Shown here: positions 32,801 to 45,547 of the stretch, one piece after another
How the letters are laid out: each line of letters begins with the position of its first letter
Numbering within the stretch: the stretch's first letter is position 1
NCBI RefSeq assembly: GCF_963678635.1
Contig: NC_087068.1
Span: forward strand, 33,613,436-33,677,435
Direction: 5' to 3'
DNA length: 64,000 nt
Origin: Symsagittifera roscoffensis
Lineage: Eukaryota > Xenacoelomorpha > Acoela > Convolutidae
Program-made: the position numbers and the translations under genes
Notes under the pieces: generated by a model
What the model was told of the DNA's origin: nothing
What the model saw: only the letters and a program-made list of their open reading frames with translations
Database searches by the model: none

Positions 32801-35800
32801 TTTTCACCAGACTTCGAAATCGATTTCTAAATAGATTCAGGAGCCTAATCAAATTTTATACTTATTCTCACATGGAATGTAATTCTAATTTTACATCCAA
32901 AATTGTTACCTTCGAAGATTTCAAGCAAGTTAGCTACAGCACAAGGGCTTAACAAACTTTGGAAAAATTTAATTACTTCTCGTTCCCACTCAAACGATGG
33001 AACAAATTAAACTTTTAAATAAACTGTTCAAACAAATATTTCATATTAAAGATATAAAACACAATTTTGTTGGAATACCCTTAATTACTAAATATATCCC
33101 CACTATTAATATCGTAAATAGTAAACTACATATAAAGGATAAATACACAAGAATGAATAAAACATCACTCACATTCTTCCAAACATTAAATAAAAAACTT
33201 CCAATTTTTTCCAAAATTTACCTAACATACAAATGAGAACGTAAACACCTGAAATCATTATCAGGTTATGAATACAATCTCTCAATAAGTCAAGTACATA
33301 ATACAACATAGATCAATTTGACCAACGACTATATATGTTCGATCTCGCATTCAAACCAATTCATAAATTTTTCGAGAAACATTTTCATTAACCAAATACA
33401 CAAAAAAAACAAGGCCAGATATAAATTCTTTGCACCTTTACAAAAATTCTCCATTTGAAAAACGTTAACTCTAGGACTTTTAGGATTTTGTGAAACCAAT
33501 TCAACAATTTCTCCCACAGTAGAAACAGCATATAGAGAAAATAACATCTTAAAATTATTAGATATATGTCAATCAACAACCCTCAATGAAGATTTATCAA
33601 ATAATAACATAATTAATGATTCAAAACGAAATACAGACTACTTTACGAAAACACCATATCTTAAAACAAAATTCCAAAATTCAAAATATACCTCTGATTT
33701 ACAGAAATTTCCTACAATGTTCAATTTCCAACAATCTCAAATTACACCACCAAATTTTGAGCAATTAGCAGAACTGCTACTTAAATACCCGATGGTTTAT
33801 GCTACATCTAAGTTTGATTTTGGAAAAGTAAATTTACCACTACGTCTACCTCTAAAACCTGACGCAGTTTTAAAAAACAACGAGCAAGTTAAGTTCCAAT
33901 TCACTTACAAGATAAAATCAATAGAGTACTAGATATCTTAGAACAATACGATATCTTTTTTCAGTTAATGAAGAAGAAACACCAAAAGGAAACACGTTCA
34001 TGAATCCCTTTATTATCCTCGCCAAAAGAGAATCATTAAAAATTGTCCTAGATACTAGATACTTCAATTCACTTATTGACGAATCTTATTTTAATCGGCG
34101 TATAGAACCAATTCAAACAATTCGCACTATTAAATGGACCTTACTTTACAACAGCTGACATGAACAGCGCGTATAATCAAGTACCATTAGACGAACAATC
34201 ACGACGCTTAACACAATTCGTTGTATGAAATCAACAATACGAATTTAATAGGCTATCCTATGGAATTTCCAAAAGACCAGCAGCTTTTTCACCATTCATG
34301 AAAAAAACTTCTCGACCACTCATTTTAGCAAGAATGTTATAAGCTATTTCATGCAATTACAAACAAAAAAACAAAAATTTTGAAGTATTGGAAAAATATC
34401 ACCAAATACTACTTAAGGAAAACATGAAAGCAGCCCCAGATAAATCACATTTCTTTTTTACCTGTGTTCAATACCTTGGACATATTATTGATGGAAATAC
34501 AAACACTACATTAAAATATCGCATAGACGTAGTCATAAAACTTCCACATCCCTCAAAAAGTAAGAAAGTCAAAGAATTTCGTGGAATGCTAAGCTTTTTA
34601 AAGTAAAAACGTCTAGAAAATGCGATTATACTTAAGACCATTTTTATTATTCTGAGACAACAAAATAATTTTGAATGGACGACAGAACACCAAAAACGAT
34701 TTGAAGAAAAAAAAACACTTCTCATTGAAGAAATATGAAATACGATCCCAGATCCAGATCAACCATTTTAGGCCATGTAGGACGCCTCAGTTTTCGGAAC
34801 TGGCAAAGCAATTTTACAATCACACAAAACAACAAACAAAATAAACGTTATCTCAGCAAATTCAAGACTATTTATACAAGCCAAACTAAGATTCTCTACA
34901 CCTCTGAGAGAATGTACAGTAATAATATATACTCTCACAGATTATGATTTTTTGATACTTGGATCAAAACATCGAACATTTCTGTTTACAAATCATAAAC
35001 CTATAACTTTCCTATTTAAGCAAAAATCAAATCCGAACCATAAAGTTTATAGATTTCTACTAATTCGAATGAAAATCACAAACTTACATTTAGTCTTGAC
35101 TGCTGGAAAAATTGTCATTAACAGATACACTCAGTCAAAATATACCACCTGCATTGATAACAAGAAAAACGACAGTAGAAATACTGCAAAATATGTAAGT
35201 TTTTCCTTGCAAAAGACGAAATATCACCACAATTAGAATGTAAATATGCCGTAAAAACCGACTTGATAATGCTCAAACAAATAATTTACACAAAATTCCA
35301 CTATATCTAGATTGCCAGAAAATCATTACGAAGTAGACTTGTTAGGAAACTATACATTTAACTCGATACCATATTTATCATGGATCAGGAACAATACACA
35401 ACAAAAACCACTTAAGCAAAAAATTTATCGGACAGACATATTTCCCTAGTAGAAAAAGAAAACTTAACTGATAATATAAATTTTTAGGTCCCCAGATTTA
35501 GACTCCAATTTCACAATAAATCAAGCTTTTAATCTACATGACCCTCTAGATAAAATACCTCTCTCAAAAACAGAAATTGAAGTTTTTTTTCTACCAGCTA
35601 CAGAAAAGGTGACATTGAAACTACTACATAAACATCAAAAACTTGACCAAATCATTAGACAACTTAAGTCTCGGCACGAATATAAAATAAAACCCTTAAA
35701 GGCAGATATTACAATCCTAGGAAACAAAATATTTCTTAGATACATCAGAATATTTAATAACACATCCATAAATGAGAACACCGATTTTTCGGAATACCAA

Positions 35801-36345
35801 ACATCTGAATTAACAGTACCCTGTCTAACATTAAGTATAAGTATGATACTCCTAGCATTTCCCATTTCAAACTCCTTAAATACAAAAGGACATGCAGGAT
35901 CAGAAAAAAAACAGAATCAAACTTTATTCAAAAATTTTACTTTCCAAATGCACCAATTTGGATCAAAGTATTATGCAAAAGTTACATAAGATGCCAGTTA
36001 GATAAACCATACCCACATCAGAAACAAGTAGCAGAAAAACAAGATTTCAAAGGACAAAAATTATATTTTATTCACAGGATCTTATTCGATACAAAAGGAC
36101 CAATATCATCCTCTTCACAAGGAAACTCATTTATAATTGTTATAGTTGATGCATTAAACACTATGTAGCACCCAATCCTGCACCTCATTGTAATGCTTAT
36201 TACGCATATACGACACTCTACGAACACTGGATAGCAAAATTTGGAATACGAGAAATCCTTTTCACAGATAATGGCACTGAGTTCATAAAGAATGAAATCA
36301 TCACATTATGCCATCTTTATAACATTAAACATAAGCCTATCTCAA
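32801..36345 (+). pseudogene. Protease-RT-RNase H-integrase relic, 3' truncated (old element)
   Basis: The protease D-S-G-A motif is at about 32835. RT blocks run from about 33690 to 34600 (T-A-D-M-N-S-A-Y-N-Q; the Y-L-D-D region is destroyed near 34340). RNase H traces lie around 34770-35140, and integrase zinc-finger and core blocks around 35880-36330, including T-D-N-G-T-E-F. The match stops right after N-I-K-H-K-P, and the next aligned base corresponds to about 59575 in the younger element. So the catalytic Glu and the whole integrase C-terminus are deleted (about 1.75 kb). Dozens of stops are present. Confidence 0.75.
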
Positions 36346-37560
36346 TTTCTGAAAAATCTTTGATCACCTCCACAGGTACGATATTTCAACGACTATCGAA
36401 TGTTGTGACATTTGATCAAAAAGAAAGACATCCTTCTTCTCCTAGTAATTTTTGTCACCTTTCTAGTTTCCCTAACTTAACAATATGTAATTGTATAAAA
36501 ATGCAATAATCACTTTTGCACTAGCAACAATCCTCTTATTCTTTTTCAGAGAAGAATATCATAAACAACAGATTTTTTTGATAAGAAAAATTTTTTTCCA
36601 AGTATTTCAAAATTGCCATTCAACAACCAACACAACAAACGCCATCGACTACGACATCCCAGGAACTTCCAACAACACCAAAGTCTAGTCAAACAAATCA
36701 ACCACAATCATCAACACGCTTTTCAGCTAAAGAAAACCCATATACATTTAAAGAAAGACACGCGTTACTATCAGAATTTTTAATACCCGTGCACCTCTAA
36801 GCGATGCATCTCTAAGAGATCCGCAATACGAACCAACATACGATATCTACCCTTCTCTCCAACCAAACTTTAATAGAACAAGACACCTTTATCAAAATCA
36901 AAATCAAACTTCTACAATAGATAAACAAATCATCCATCCAAGACGAAATAAAAGTTTTACAACTCCCAGAATTCATATTAATATACCCTCATCACCAACC
37001 CCAAAAGATTTAGATCTTTTCAGTAGCACAGTTCAAAGTATCCCTCCGCCATTGCAATCTATCTCAAATCAAAATACTCCGAACATACAATCGAATTACT
37101 TAGTATCAACCCCCACATCAGCACAAATTCGTGAAAATCCCTCTAACCCCCCAACTTCAACAGAACGTCTCCCATATTGGATGACACAAGCTGTAACTCA
37201 AGGTGAACCAAACTTGGTAAACGAACCAGCAACGTGATATCAACAGACTACAAAATTGAGCACCTAACAGATTACAAAATAGACACGATATTCACAAAGA
37301 CATTTGAGAACACAATACACAGATCCTACACAAAACTATTTAACAATTAAATACGAAATAACACTAAAAGTAAATAAATTAGTCCATCACCCTCTACCCC
37401 TAGGTCCACCACATATAACAACTCAATCCTTACCTCCCCCGTTTATCACAACAGAATTTATCTATAAATACAATAGATATACAAAAAGACACTTGGCTAC
37501 TTAACATTCTATAACTCATATTCGAGACTATCCTACTTATGTATCTTTTGATAGTTTTTT
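36345..37560 (+). pseudogene. Relics of hydrophobic and Pro/Ser/Thr-rich ORFs (old element)
   Basis: 36491-36600 encodes the hydrophobic segment I-I-T-F-A-L-A-T-I-L-L, matching 59740-59790. From about 36609 another frame (K-I-A-x-Q-Q...N-P-Y-T-F-K-E-R-H) matches the Pro/Ser/Thr-rich ORF at 59850-60967, including L-G-P-P-x-I-T-T-Q-S-L-P-P-P-F-I-T-T near 37405. Conservation of that frame between diverged copies argues it was a protein. Confidence 0.65.
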
Positions 37561-37589
37561 CCTAAAATCCTTTCTTCACTTGTTCTTTT

Positions 37590-39998
37590 AGAAGCATCAT
37601 CCCATCAAAATTCCCCACCTCGAACAAGACCACAAGATTAATTAGTTACACATTTTGATTGTGAAGAAAATGAACAAAAAACACTATCTAAAATTGCTAT
37701 AAACATAGAAAGTCAATGCGAATCAGAACCACAAGAAAAAGAAACAACAAATATAGAAGCAACTTTTTATTCAAAAGCCCGAGCTGCGACCTTAGCAGGA
37801 CATAATTTCACAGCGAACTTTTCAGAAAAAAGGTACTTTTTTCCAAAATCTTAATTGTATCTTAACCCCAAAGACTGCAAAAACGAACTCAGAAATTAAC
37901 TACAAACAAAAGCACAAACTGAAAATTGGTAAATTTTCAAGTTTTTCTAGACTTCGTAACTTGAAAGATACCAGGGTCATATAAAATTAGACAATAAACA
38001 TCCATTCCACGGCGCACACGGACGGTTAAAATATGACCTACAGCGTAAGAATTGGATACCACACATCGGCACATCGGAATGAATAATTCTTCCATTGTAG
38101 AGCAGACACAAAAAATGAAGAATTTCAAGAAAAAATGCTTTTTGATTGGAAGTTTCAATCAGAATAAGTACAGTAAGCACAAGATTTACAAGACGACTCA
38201 ATAATATGTCAAGGAACACGCTTACAATAATTGCGATCCTGCCACACGAACACACGCAACCATCGTTTGGTTCCCTGAAGACACATGTACCACATTTCAT
38301 GTTGCAAGAAATCACGCAAGAGTGAATAAATTTCAAAAAAAATTTCATTGAATCAATTCCCTTTAAAAAAATAAACCCTGATAAAATAAGTTCTAACGAA
38401 AAAAGTTGTAAGAATATCGATGGAATAGAAAATAAATTAACACATTTTTCAAATCTACCCCGGAACAGAACTTGCCCGCAAATTTAATACTCCATTTTTC
38501 AAAACACAATATTCAGAATTTTTTGTCGAATACGAAAAAAGTTTTGACATGGAAACATGAAATTAAATAATTAACCCAACTCAAACGTACCACATTTATA
38601 ATGCCAAAAATTCAAACATCCCAGTAGCATTTTTGAAAAATACACGAAATACTGGTGGAAATATTTGCCCACATTATAAAAAAAAGCACACGTTTACAAG
38701 AACACGTATCATGAAAATAATACTCATGAACAATAATTGTTTTGAAGCAATCCACTATGAATCCACTTAGAAAAGAAATTGGATTACAAAATAAGCTGAG
38801 TTTTTCAAGCAATATTATTATCATTATCAATCAGAAACACTCCATCACTTATGTGAACTAGAACGAACATAAAATCTACAATCACTTGCACCAGCAGTAT
38901 TAAAAATACCTTACGCAAGATATTTTTTATTGGGCAATAAATCAAATTTTATCGATTACGAAAAGAAATACTATGGTACTACACATGTAGTAAAAATATC
39001 ACCACTGTTATATGTTTTTGAAGATAAACGATATTATAAAACAAACCCTATATTCAACGAAAATAAAGTACATTTTGTCGACACACTTTCTAGACGAATA
39101 TATTTTTGGGATACAGTCATTTCATGTGGATCTGAAAATAGCCACAATGTTGTACAGCTAAACCCATATGAAGACAACTAGGATCTTCTCATCCCATGCA
39201 CCACACTTATGACACCATTAAAGATTTTTTCACCAGAAAGTATCAGAGCTGTTGCTCGTAACCCCAAAATAGATTTACAATCAATTGGTTTATATTCCAG
39301 ATCCGATATACAACATCACATTTGCACACAACAATTTCAAGACTTTCTTACAAAAGTGAACACAATCCAAAGACAATCAAAAAATCAAACTTTAAAAAAG
39401 TTTGCCAAATTTTCAGACATCTATGCACAAGATTACAGCGGATATTTTAAAAATATAAAAGATTACATATATCTAAACGGTGAAAATACCGTCCACAAGA
39501 TAATTCAACTTTTAAATTTTTTAGTTTTGTAAACCTAAGAAACGAACTACTCGCCTTTCTAGGATGGCCCAATTTCATCTTAGAAAAGATGACTATCTTA
39601 TACGTCATGCTTAACTTTTACGGCTTTCTCTTCAACACATGCGCAATACACACACAAGTCAACAAACAAGCAAGTGTAGCACGCATTTTGTATGCAGGAT
39701 TTTTTGGAATGCAGGATTGTTTGGAATACTACTATGCAGGATTTTTTGGAAATACAACACCTACTGCATCACAATCACAAAATTTTCATAATAATCAACC
39801 GTTATCTTTAGTACAACGAAACTATAAAAATACAGCAAAAGCAGAGCACATCTTTCCAAGTCATAGCTACGCAGAAAGCCCAGTTTCTCATATAGTAGTC
39901 CATCCACCAAATATAGAACTCACATATGAACAAATCGTAGAACAGCCACACACTACTAATTTTCGTTCTCAAAACAACCATCTTTTCAACCCACGATG
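37590..39998 (+). pseudogene. Envelope-like glycoprotein relic (old element)
   Basis: Counterpart of the 872-codon ORF at 60955. Preserved pieces include H-F-D-C-E-E-N-E-Q-K-T-L near 37650, 38930-39181 (V-H-F-V-D-T-L-S-R-R-I-Y-F-W-D-T), 39209-39532 and the membrane/tail part 39589-39999, ending E-Q-I-V-E-Q-P-H-T-T. The N-terminal half is badly broken. The tail has gained a local duplication (GCAGGATTTTTTGGAAT repeated near 39700 and 39745). Confidence 0.7.
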
Positions 39999-41800
39999 AT
40001 CCGCCAGATTGGATCCCTCAACAGTTCACTTTCTGAGCCAATCTCCGAACCCACTTCCTTCCCTTACCATCATTCACTAATAATTCACCACGCATGGATT
40101 CTGATGATGATTCCACCAACACAGTTTTTCATACATCTCACAACTGAATAATTCCGATATTGACACCCCAGATGAACTTCAAAACTCCGAGCCCAGCCCG
40201 TCCCTTTTTTCGCAACCCCCTTCCGTCCGCTCCACACCCCAACCCCGACTAAACTTCCCGAGCTCCTTTTTCTTCTACAGACGCAACCCCAATCCTCTCC
40301 CGAATGACCAAAGATCAACCCGACCCTCTAGCCCCGTCAATGAAGAATTAGAGTACGAACTTGACATTTTCGTCACTTCACAACAACAGCTTCCAAACAC
40401 TGACACATTAACAATTCATCACTTATCACAACCAATTTCCTCCTACAAATCCTCCAACCTAGCCTCCACAGTAGAAGAAACCCGAGCCCACCGAGTATTC
40501 AAGCGAAAACTCCCCAATTCCTGAATAATTCACCACCCCAACCACACCAACTGTTCCCTTCACCCGCAGCACACTAACATTCAAGAATTTCTTGATTATA
40601 ATTTTAACCTTTTTTCCACAATACACCTACTATCACACTAATGACCACCAATTTAAATTTGTAGACGAACATAGCCTATTACCCACCTTATCATGGACAT
40701 CTCACTATGACTTCTCAAACCCACTATCACTCCCTTTGTACAATAACACAGCCGACAATGAAATCTGGCAATCCCGACAGCACTACATGAAAAACAATAC
40801 TCAACCATGAGCCTAACAGAAACATTAAACAGATTGGTTGCACAAAAAAGCGAACTTAGTTTCAATTAACCACTACGATCACGCTATTGCACGAAATATG
40901 AAAGACACAGTCATAAAAGAAGATAAAATACTAGCCCCCAAATAACCGGAAATTTTCCTAAAATCAAAATTTGTAATTAACAGAATGAATAAAAAATATG
41001 ATAATTTTAATTCGAACGCACTCCGAGACACCAAAGCTTATGACTCTTATTTGAATAAACTTAATTACTTTTACTAACTTTTCATTTTCTCAAACCAAAA
41101 AAAGAACGTGAATTGCACTGCCCACACGAGATAAGGTTACGCAATAAACTTACAACCCACACATACACCTATTATAAATTTATTCAACACCACTACTTAA
41201 ATACTACACCATCACGAAACCCACAGCACATATTCACATTCATTAACCCCTAATACCCATCACCATACTTTCAAATATTCACTTATTGTACAAAAAGTAC
41301 GAACATACACGGTATCCCCCGTAACTATGATCCCATAAGACAAATGCATATATTCTGCCCACTAACAAAATCATTCATTGTTTCACAGTCCAGCCCACTA
41401 ATAATCCCCCATGAATATATACAGCCCATCGAAGTCCACATTCTAGAATACATTCACAAAATTAACTACAATCACAAGCTATATAACCCAGTCCAAAATA
41501 CATAGCATGAATTCTCATTCAATAAAAAAGAACACAACATCATCCGAGCACTTGAGCTCCTATGGCCTCTATTTCAGACTAAAAATAACATCCGCATGCT
41601 TGCCAAACTCCTTACATCATCAGACACGATTCGCACTAATTTCCCAAATCGATTTTTTTGCCGACGACAACCCCCTGTAAGTTTAATTTAATCATTCTTT
41701 ATAATGTCTTTTTTAAATTTTTTTTAGATTTCACCATTCGTTCATCTAAATGATAAAAAGAAGTAAAAATTTTAAACTCTTTTCTATAAACTTTTCAAAT
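39989..41800 (+). pseudogene. Relic of ORF downstream of env, with candidate 52-nt intron (old element)
   Basis: ATG overlaps the env stop region exactly as in the younger element (CCACGATGA). The first part is Pro/Ser/Thr-rich. Farther on, 41530-41675 reads codon-like (I-I-R-A-L-E-L-L-W-P-L-F-Q-T-K) up to GTAAGTTTAA at 41676. A T-rich tract then ends in TTTTTTTTAG at 41727. A 52-nt intron is plausible. The total length suggests a protein of about 550 residues. No domain recognised. Confidence 0.45.
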
Positions 41801-43000
41801 TCATTTTAACAATCGCAGTATGTAAATGAAATAGTAAAGTTTTTCCTTCAAAAGCAGTATATTCATCAATATAAAAATCCATGGCAGTAAAATATTATTT
41901 CTAATATAGTAACTCAATAAAAAAATGCAAAAAAATTGATAAAAATTAAACTTTTTTCTAAAATGATTCTTTTATAAATTTGAATTCTTCATTCGCTCAT
42001 AAATCACACTTTTTTTCCACAATGGCACAGCTCACCCACAGAGAACTGTTTAAATAATGAATTTCAAATTTTTAATTTTCACTTACAACAGCTCTAATTT
42101 GTTCTCACACGTTTCAAACTTTCCCTTAACCCGGTTGGAAGGAATTATATAAAAAAGCTTAACTAACCAACGTAGCTTACTAACGCCGTAAAACCAGAAA
42201 CTAAAAGCATGGCCAAGAAAGAAAGTCCCACGGTACCCAAACCGGATTGAACCCAGAACAAATCTAGATAAACTATTCTTTTGAAAGCCACCTTCAAGCT
42301 TTATTAAAATAAAAAAAAACACAAAAAAGTCGAAAAACAAACCCAAAACAAATTATTCTACTTTTGAGAAATGAACACAATCAAAACAAAAAAGAGAAAA
42401 ACACAAAACGAAAAAGCTACAAAAGGTTGAACATATAAATAGACTCTGCACAGGAGACCATAAAAACATAACCCACTTCTGGCCTCACCCACCTGAACGA
42501 CGTCGCTCGAAGTACATGCCCACACCATGCACTAAGAGACCAATACTCTATTTTTGATAAGAGTGGCTCCAGGGTGAGCAACGCTTTAAAATAACCGAAC
42601 TAAGTTTAAAAAAACTTTTGCGATAATAACTAATAATTAATCACAACAAAAAACAAAACTTAACTAACAAGATGTAAATATATAAATGCAGTATGTAAAG
42701 ATTTCTTAGAGCCCAAGGAATGAGCAGCAAAGGAGATGTTGCTCATGACACAACTCGACTACATTCCAACTCTTTCATGGCAAATCTAATTGGTTTGTTG
42801 CCGAAGTGACTACCCCCAAAAGATTTTAAGGATAGACTCAACATCGCAACAAAGGAAATCCATTGAAACAGACCAATGGCCATCTCGATGTTGATCTCAC
42901 ATACCGATCCTAGTCACTTGGCACTTCACATGGAAAAATCAAATTTCTTTCTGCACGTAGTCTCGCTCTAAACTTAATGAAATCGATCGAAAGTCTTAAC
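41800..43000. other. 3' untranslated part of the old element
   Basis: AT-rich, with only short frames in either direction; the minus-strand frame 42083-42346 is hydrophobic and unsupported. No clear polypurine tract is visible just before the 3' LTR at 43001, where the sequence reads GATCGAAAGTCTTAAC. Confidence 0.4.
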
Positions 43001-44345
43001 TGATGATGATTTCTTAACCATAACTGAACTATATCATCTCAAATACTGATGAGCGACCTAACTGCCTCCCATTTCAAACATGAACTGCCATTTCAAACCC
43101 TGAACAGCCATTTCAAACCGCATAGTTAACCAATGTTTTAAGATTGTTTTGTTGATTCCGCTGACAATTGCGTAAGTCCTTTTGCGTTTGAATTGCGCGT
43201 TCCTATAGATAATAAATCAAATTTTTCACCTCTAGCTTTTAATTTTTTATATGCTAGTTCAGTAATAAACAAAAATGCGGAATCCACTTACAATTTGCGG
43301 AGTCCACAATAGTTTTTGATTCAGGGTTACTTGCAGAGCAACTGGATCCAGTTCTAAGCTAATATTTATAATTGGATATAAATAAAATTATTTTATTGAT
43401 AAAACTATCACGATAAAAATTTGCTCACTAACCAACCATAATCCATCTCTAACATTGACATTTATTTGTAGACGCTTGCTGATATATACAGTGCTGATTT
43501 AAATTATCCGGACAAAACGAACAAAACTTCAATTTTCAAACGCGTTTTTCTCAACTTGTGTTAAGATTAGACAAAAAGTGAACAGAACAAAAGTTGCTTA
43601 AAATTTCATCAGAATTATTATGGTGTAATTTTTTCTCCGAAATTCTCAACCAAAATTTTACCCCGAAAATGGGTCATTTTGGCTTTTTTCAATTAATCAA
43701 GAATTACGCTGAAACTGCTTTGTTAATTGATAAGTATATTATATCATTAGAAGCCTCTTCCGCAGCCCAACAAAGTTTAAGAAAGGTTAAATCTCCAAAA
43801 ACCAGTATAAGAGAAAAAAACTTTACTTGATAGTCAATAAATGTGATTTTTACTATATAAAACCCAGAATCTCTGTTTAAAATCAAATTTTAAACAATTT
43901 GCGCAAATTTGTGGAGATTTAATTTGTTGGGCTGCGGAAGAGGCTTCTAATGATATAATATACTTATCAATTAACAAAGTAGTTTCAGCGTAATTCTTGA
44001 TTAATTGAAAAAAGCCTAAATGACCCATTTTCGGGTAAAATTTTGGTTGAGAATTTCGGAGAAAAAATTACACCATAATAATTCTGATGAAATTTTAAGC
44101 AACTTTTGTTCTGTTCACTTTTTGTCCAATCTTAACACAAGTTGAGAAAAACGCGTTTGAAAATTCAAGTTTTGTTCGTTTTGTCCGGATAATTTAAATC
44201 AGCACTGTATAAGAGTACGATTAAGATTGGTATTAGACTAAAAAGTTGCACGAATCTATCCGGCCGAATAAAAGATAGCGTGACGAACAGACGATGTACC
44301 TTATCTGAAATTACTCTATGAGTACAGGCCAAAGGTCGAAACTCA
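43001..44345 (+). repeat. 3' LTR of the old element, interrupted
   Basis: 43001-43465 matches the 5' LTR at about 96%. A MITE then occupies 43489-44207, and about 130 bp present in the 5' LTR just upstream of the insertion point are missing. The remaining 44208-44345 (GCACGAATCTATCCGGCCGAAT, ending AACTCA) resembles the younger element's LTR more than its own 5' partner. Confidence 0.75.
43489..44207. mobile_element. 719-bp fold-back Tc1-type MITE
   Basis: Termini are CAGTGCTGATTTAAATT and its complement, flanked by TA on both sides (43487-43488, 44208-44209), the target duplication of Tc1/mariner elements. Arms of about 300 bp (43489-43798 and 43907-44207) are inverted copies, leaving a loop of about 110 bp, so nearly the whole element folds on itself. 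Both arms translate to the same short peptide, which is a consequence of the inversion and not a gene. No transposase is present, so it is non-autonomous. Confidence 0.9.
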
Positions 44346-44561
44346 CAACCAAGTGTCTTTGATTGTAATGGCTACAGTTTCAACTTTTTAGATTGTTTCA
44401 TTCGTTTTTCGAACATGAGACTTTTCTGAACTCTGATTTTTAAAACAAAATTTTCGAACCAAAAATTTGAATATCTGAATTTGTGACCCGCTGAATTTAA
44501 AATGAGAAAAATAGAAAACTGGGATTGTTGTGCTCGCTGCTGCTGAATTATGTTGACTCAC

Positions 44562-44628
44562 TTGTGTTTGAGCTGATCCACCTCTCTCTGCAGCTGCTCT
44601 ATCTCATCCTGCACATCCACTGCCTCTT
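44562..44628 (-). CDS. Host coiled-coil exon, 67 nt, unidentified gene
   Basis: On the minus strand an acceptor (GTTTGGCTTTAG) is followed by an open exon ending at donor AA|GTGAGTC. It encodes E-E-A-V-D-V-Q-D-E-I-E-Q-L-Q-R-E-V-D-Q-L-K-H, a clean heptad pattern typical of a coiled coil. Base composition is much richer in GC than the flanks. It probably belongs with the block at 45.0-45.3 kb. I cannot name the gene. Confidence 0.55.
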
Positions 44629-45043
44629 CTAAAGCCAAACAAACTTCTCACTTTTAAGTCGCTTTAAAACCCGGGTCGACGACCGCGACTATTTGCAGGC
44701 TTTCAAAAGTGCACCTATGTTGATTCCGCGACCGAAATATCATAGTCTGGAAGGTCTGGAAATACCCTACTTCGGTCGCGATAGTTTGGTCACATTAGAG
44801 TTTGGTCACACACCGGTTTTTGAAGAGAAGAGAGGGAAAAAGGGTTAAATCTTTTTGGTCTTTTTTAAAGAATTAGCATGATGTGAACTGGGTTTAACCA
44901 TGGCTCAACTTTTCCAATTTTGAAACACAAGAGTCATTCGACCGAAGAATGAAAGTAGTTCAATTCTTTTTGTATGATTACGAAAATACTAATGTGGAGA
45001 AGGGGTTAAAAGATATGAAAAATGGGAAGATAGAGAAGACAGA

Positions 45044-45318
45044 TTGCCTGGCGGGCATGTAATCCTCGGATGCAACTATACTCCTCCTGGGCAGGTTGAA
45101 GTCATCGGAGGAGGACACCTGTCTGGGCTGGTAGAGGGGCACTCTCTTGTTGGGCTCATTGGATGCCTCTGGTCTGTTGTACTTGAGCAGACTCTTCCTG
45201 TTCTCCCTGAAGTTGGTGGGGTTGGAGGCCTTCTTCTCATCCACTGCCGACAACACACTCTTCCGTCTGTAGGGACTAGGCGGCTGATTAGACTGTTTCC
45301 TGTTCAACAGGTTTCTTT
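45044..45318 (-). CDS. Host exon, Ser/Pro/Arg-rich, unidentified gene
   Basis: A minus-strand frame with GC-rich, G/C-ending codons in an AT-rich setting. The encoded segment is disordered and basic (P-P-S-P-Y-R-R-K-S-V-L, then R-E-N-R-K-S-L-L-K-Y and S-S-S-D-D-F-N-L-P-R-R-S). The R-R/K-S patterns would suit basophilic kinases. A possible acceptor (TTGAACAG) lies near 45305, but I see no clean donor. The frame runs on to 44978 only as low-quality hydrophobic sequence after about 45044. It lies about 400 bp upstream of the coiled-coil exon on the same strand. Confidence 0.5.
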
Positions 45319-45547
45319 ACAATCAAGCTAGCCGAAGTTTTTCACCAAACAAATGTCTTTACATCAGACAAGAAAAATTAACAAAATCAAACTAAACATG
45401 GACTCTCTTGTAAATTAGTGAAAAATATCAAAAACAAATCATAAATTAAATTCTCTGAAAAAAAAATATTTTTATTAAATTTGAAAAAAGTGCGCCAATT
45501 TACTTGTACAGGGTTCAAATATCTGTTTGCATCACTGAATATAAATT

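Noticed and set aside
43594..44028. Two homologous ORFs on opposite strands near 43.6-44.0 kb
   Set aside because: They are the two inverted arms of one fold-back MITE, not genes.
27427..44350. Target-site duplication of the old element
   Set aside because: The five bases on either side (AATAC and CAACC) do not match well enough to call.
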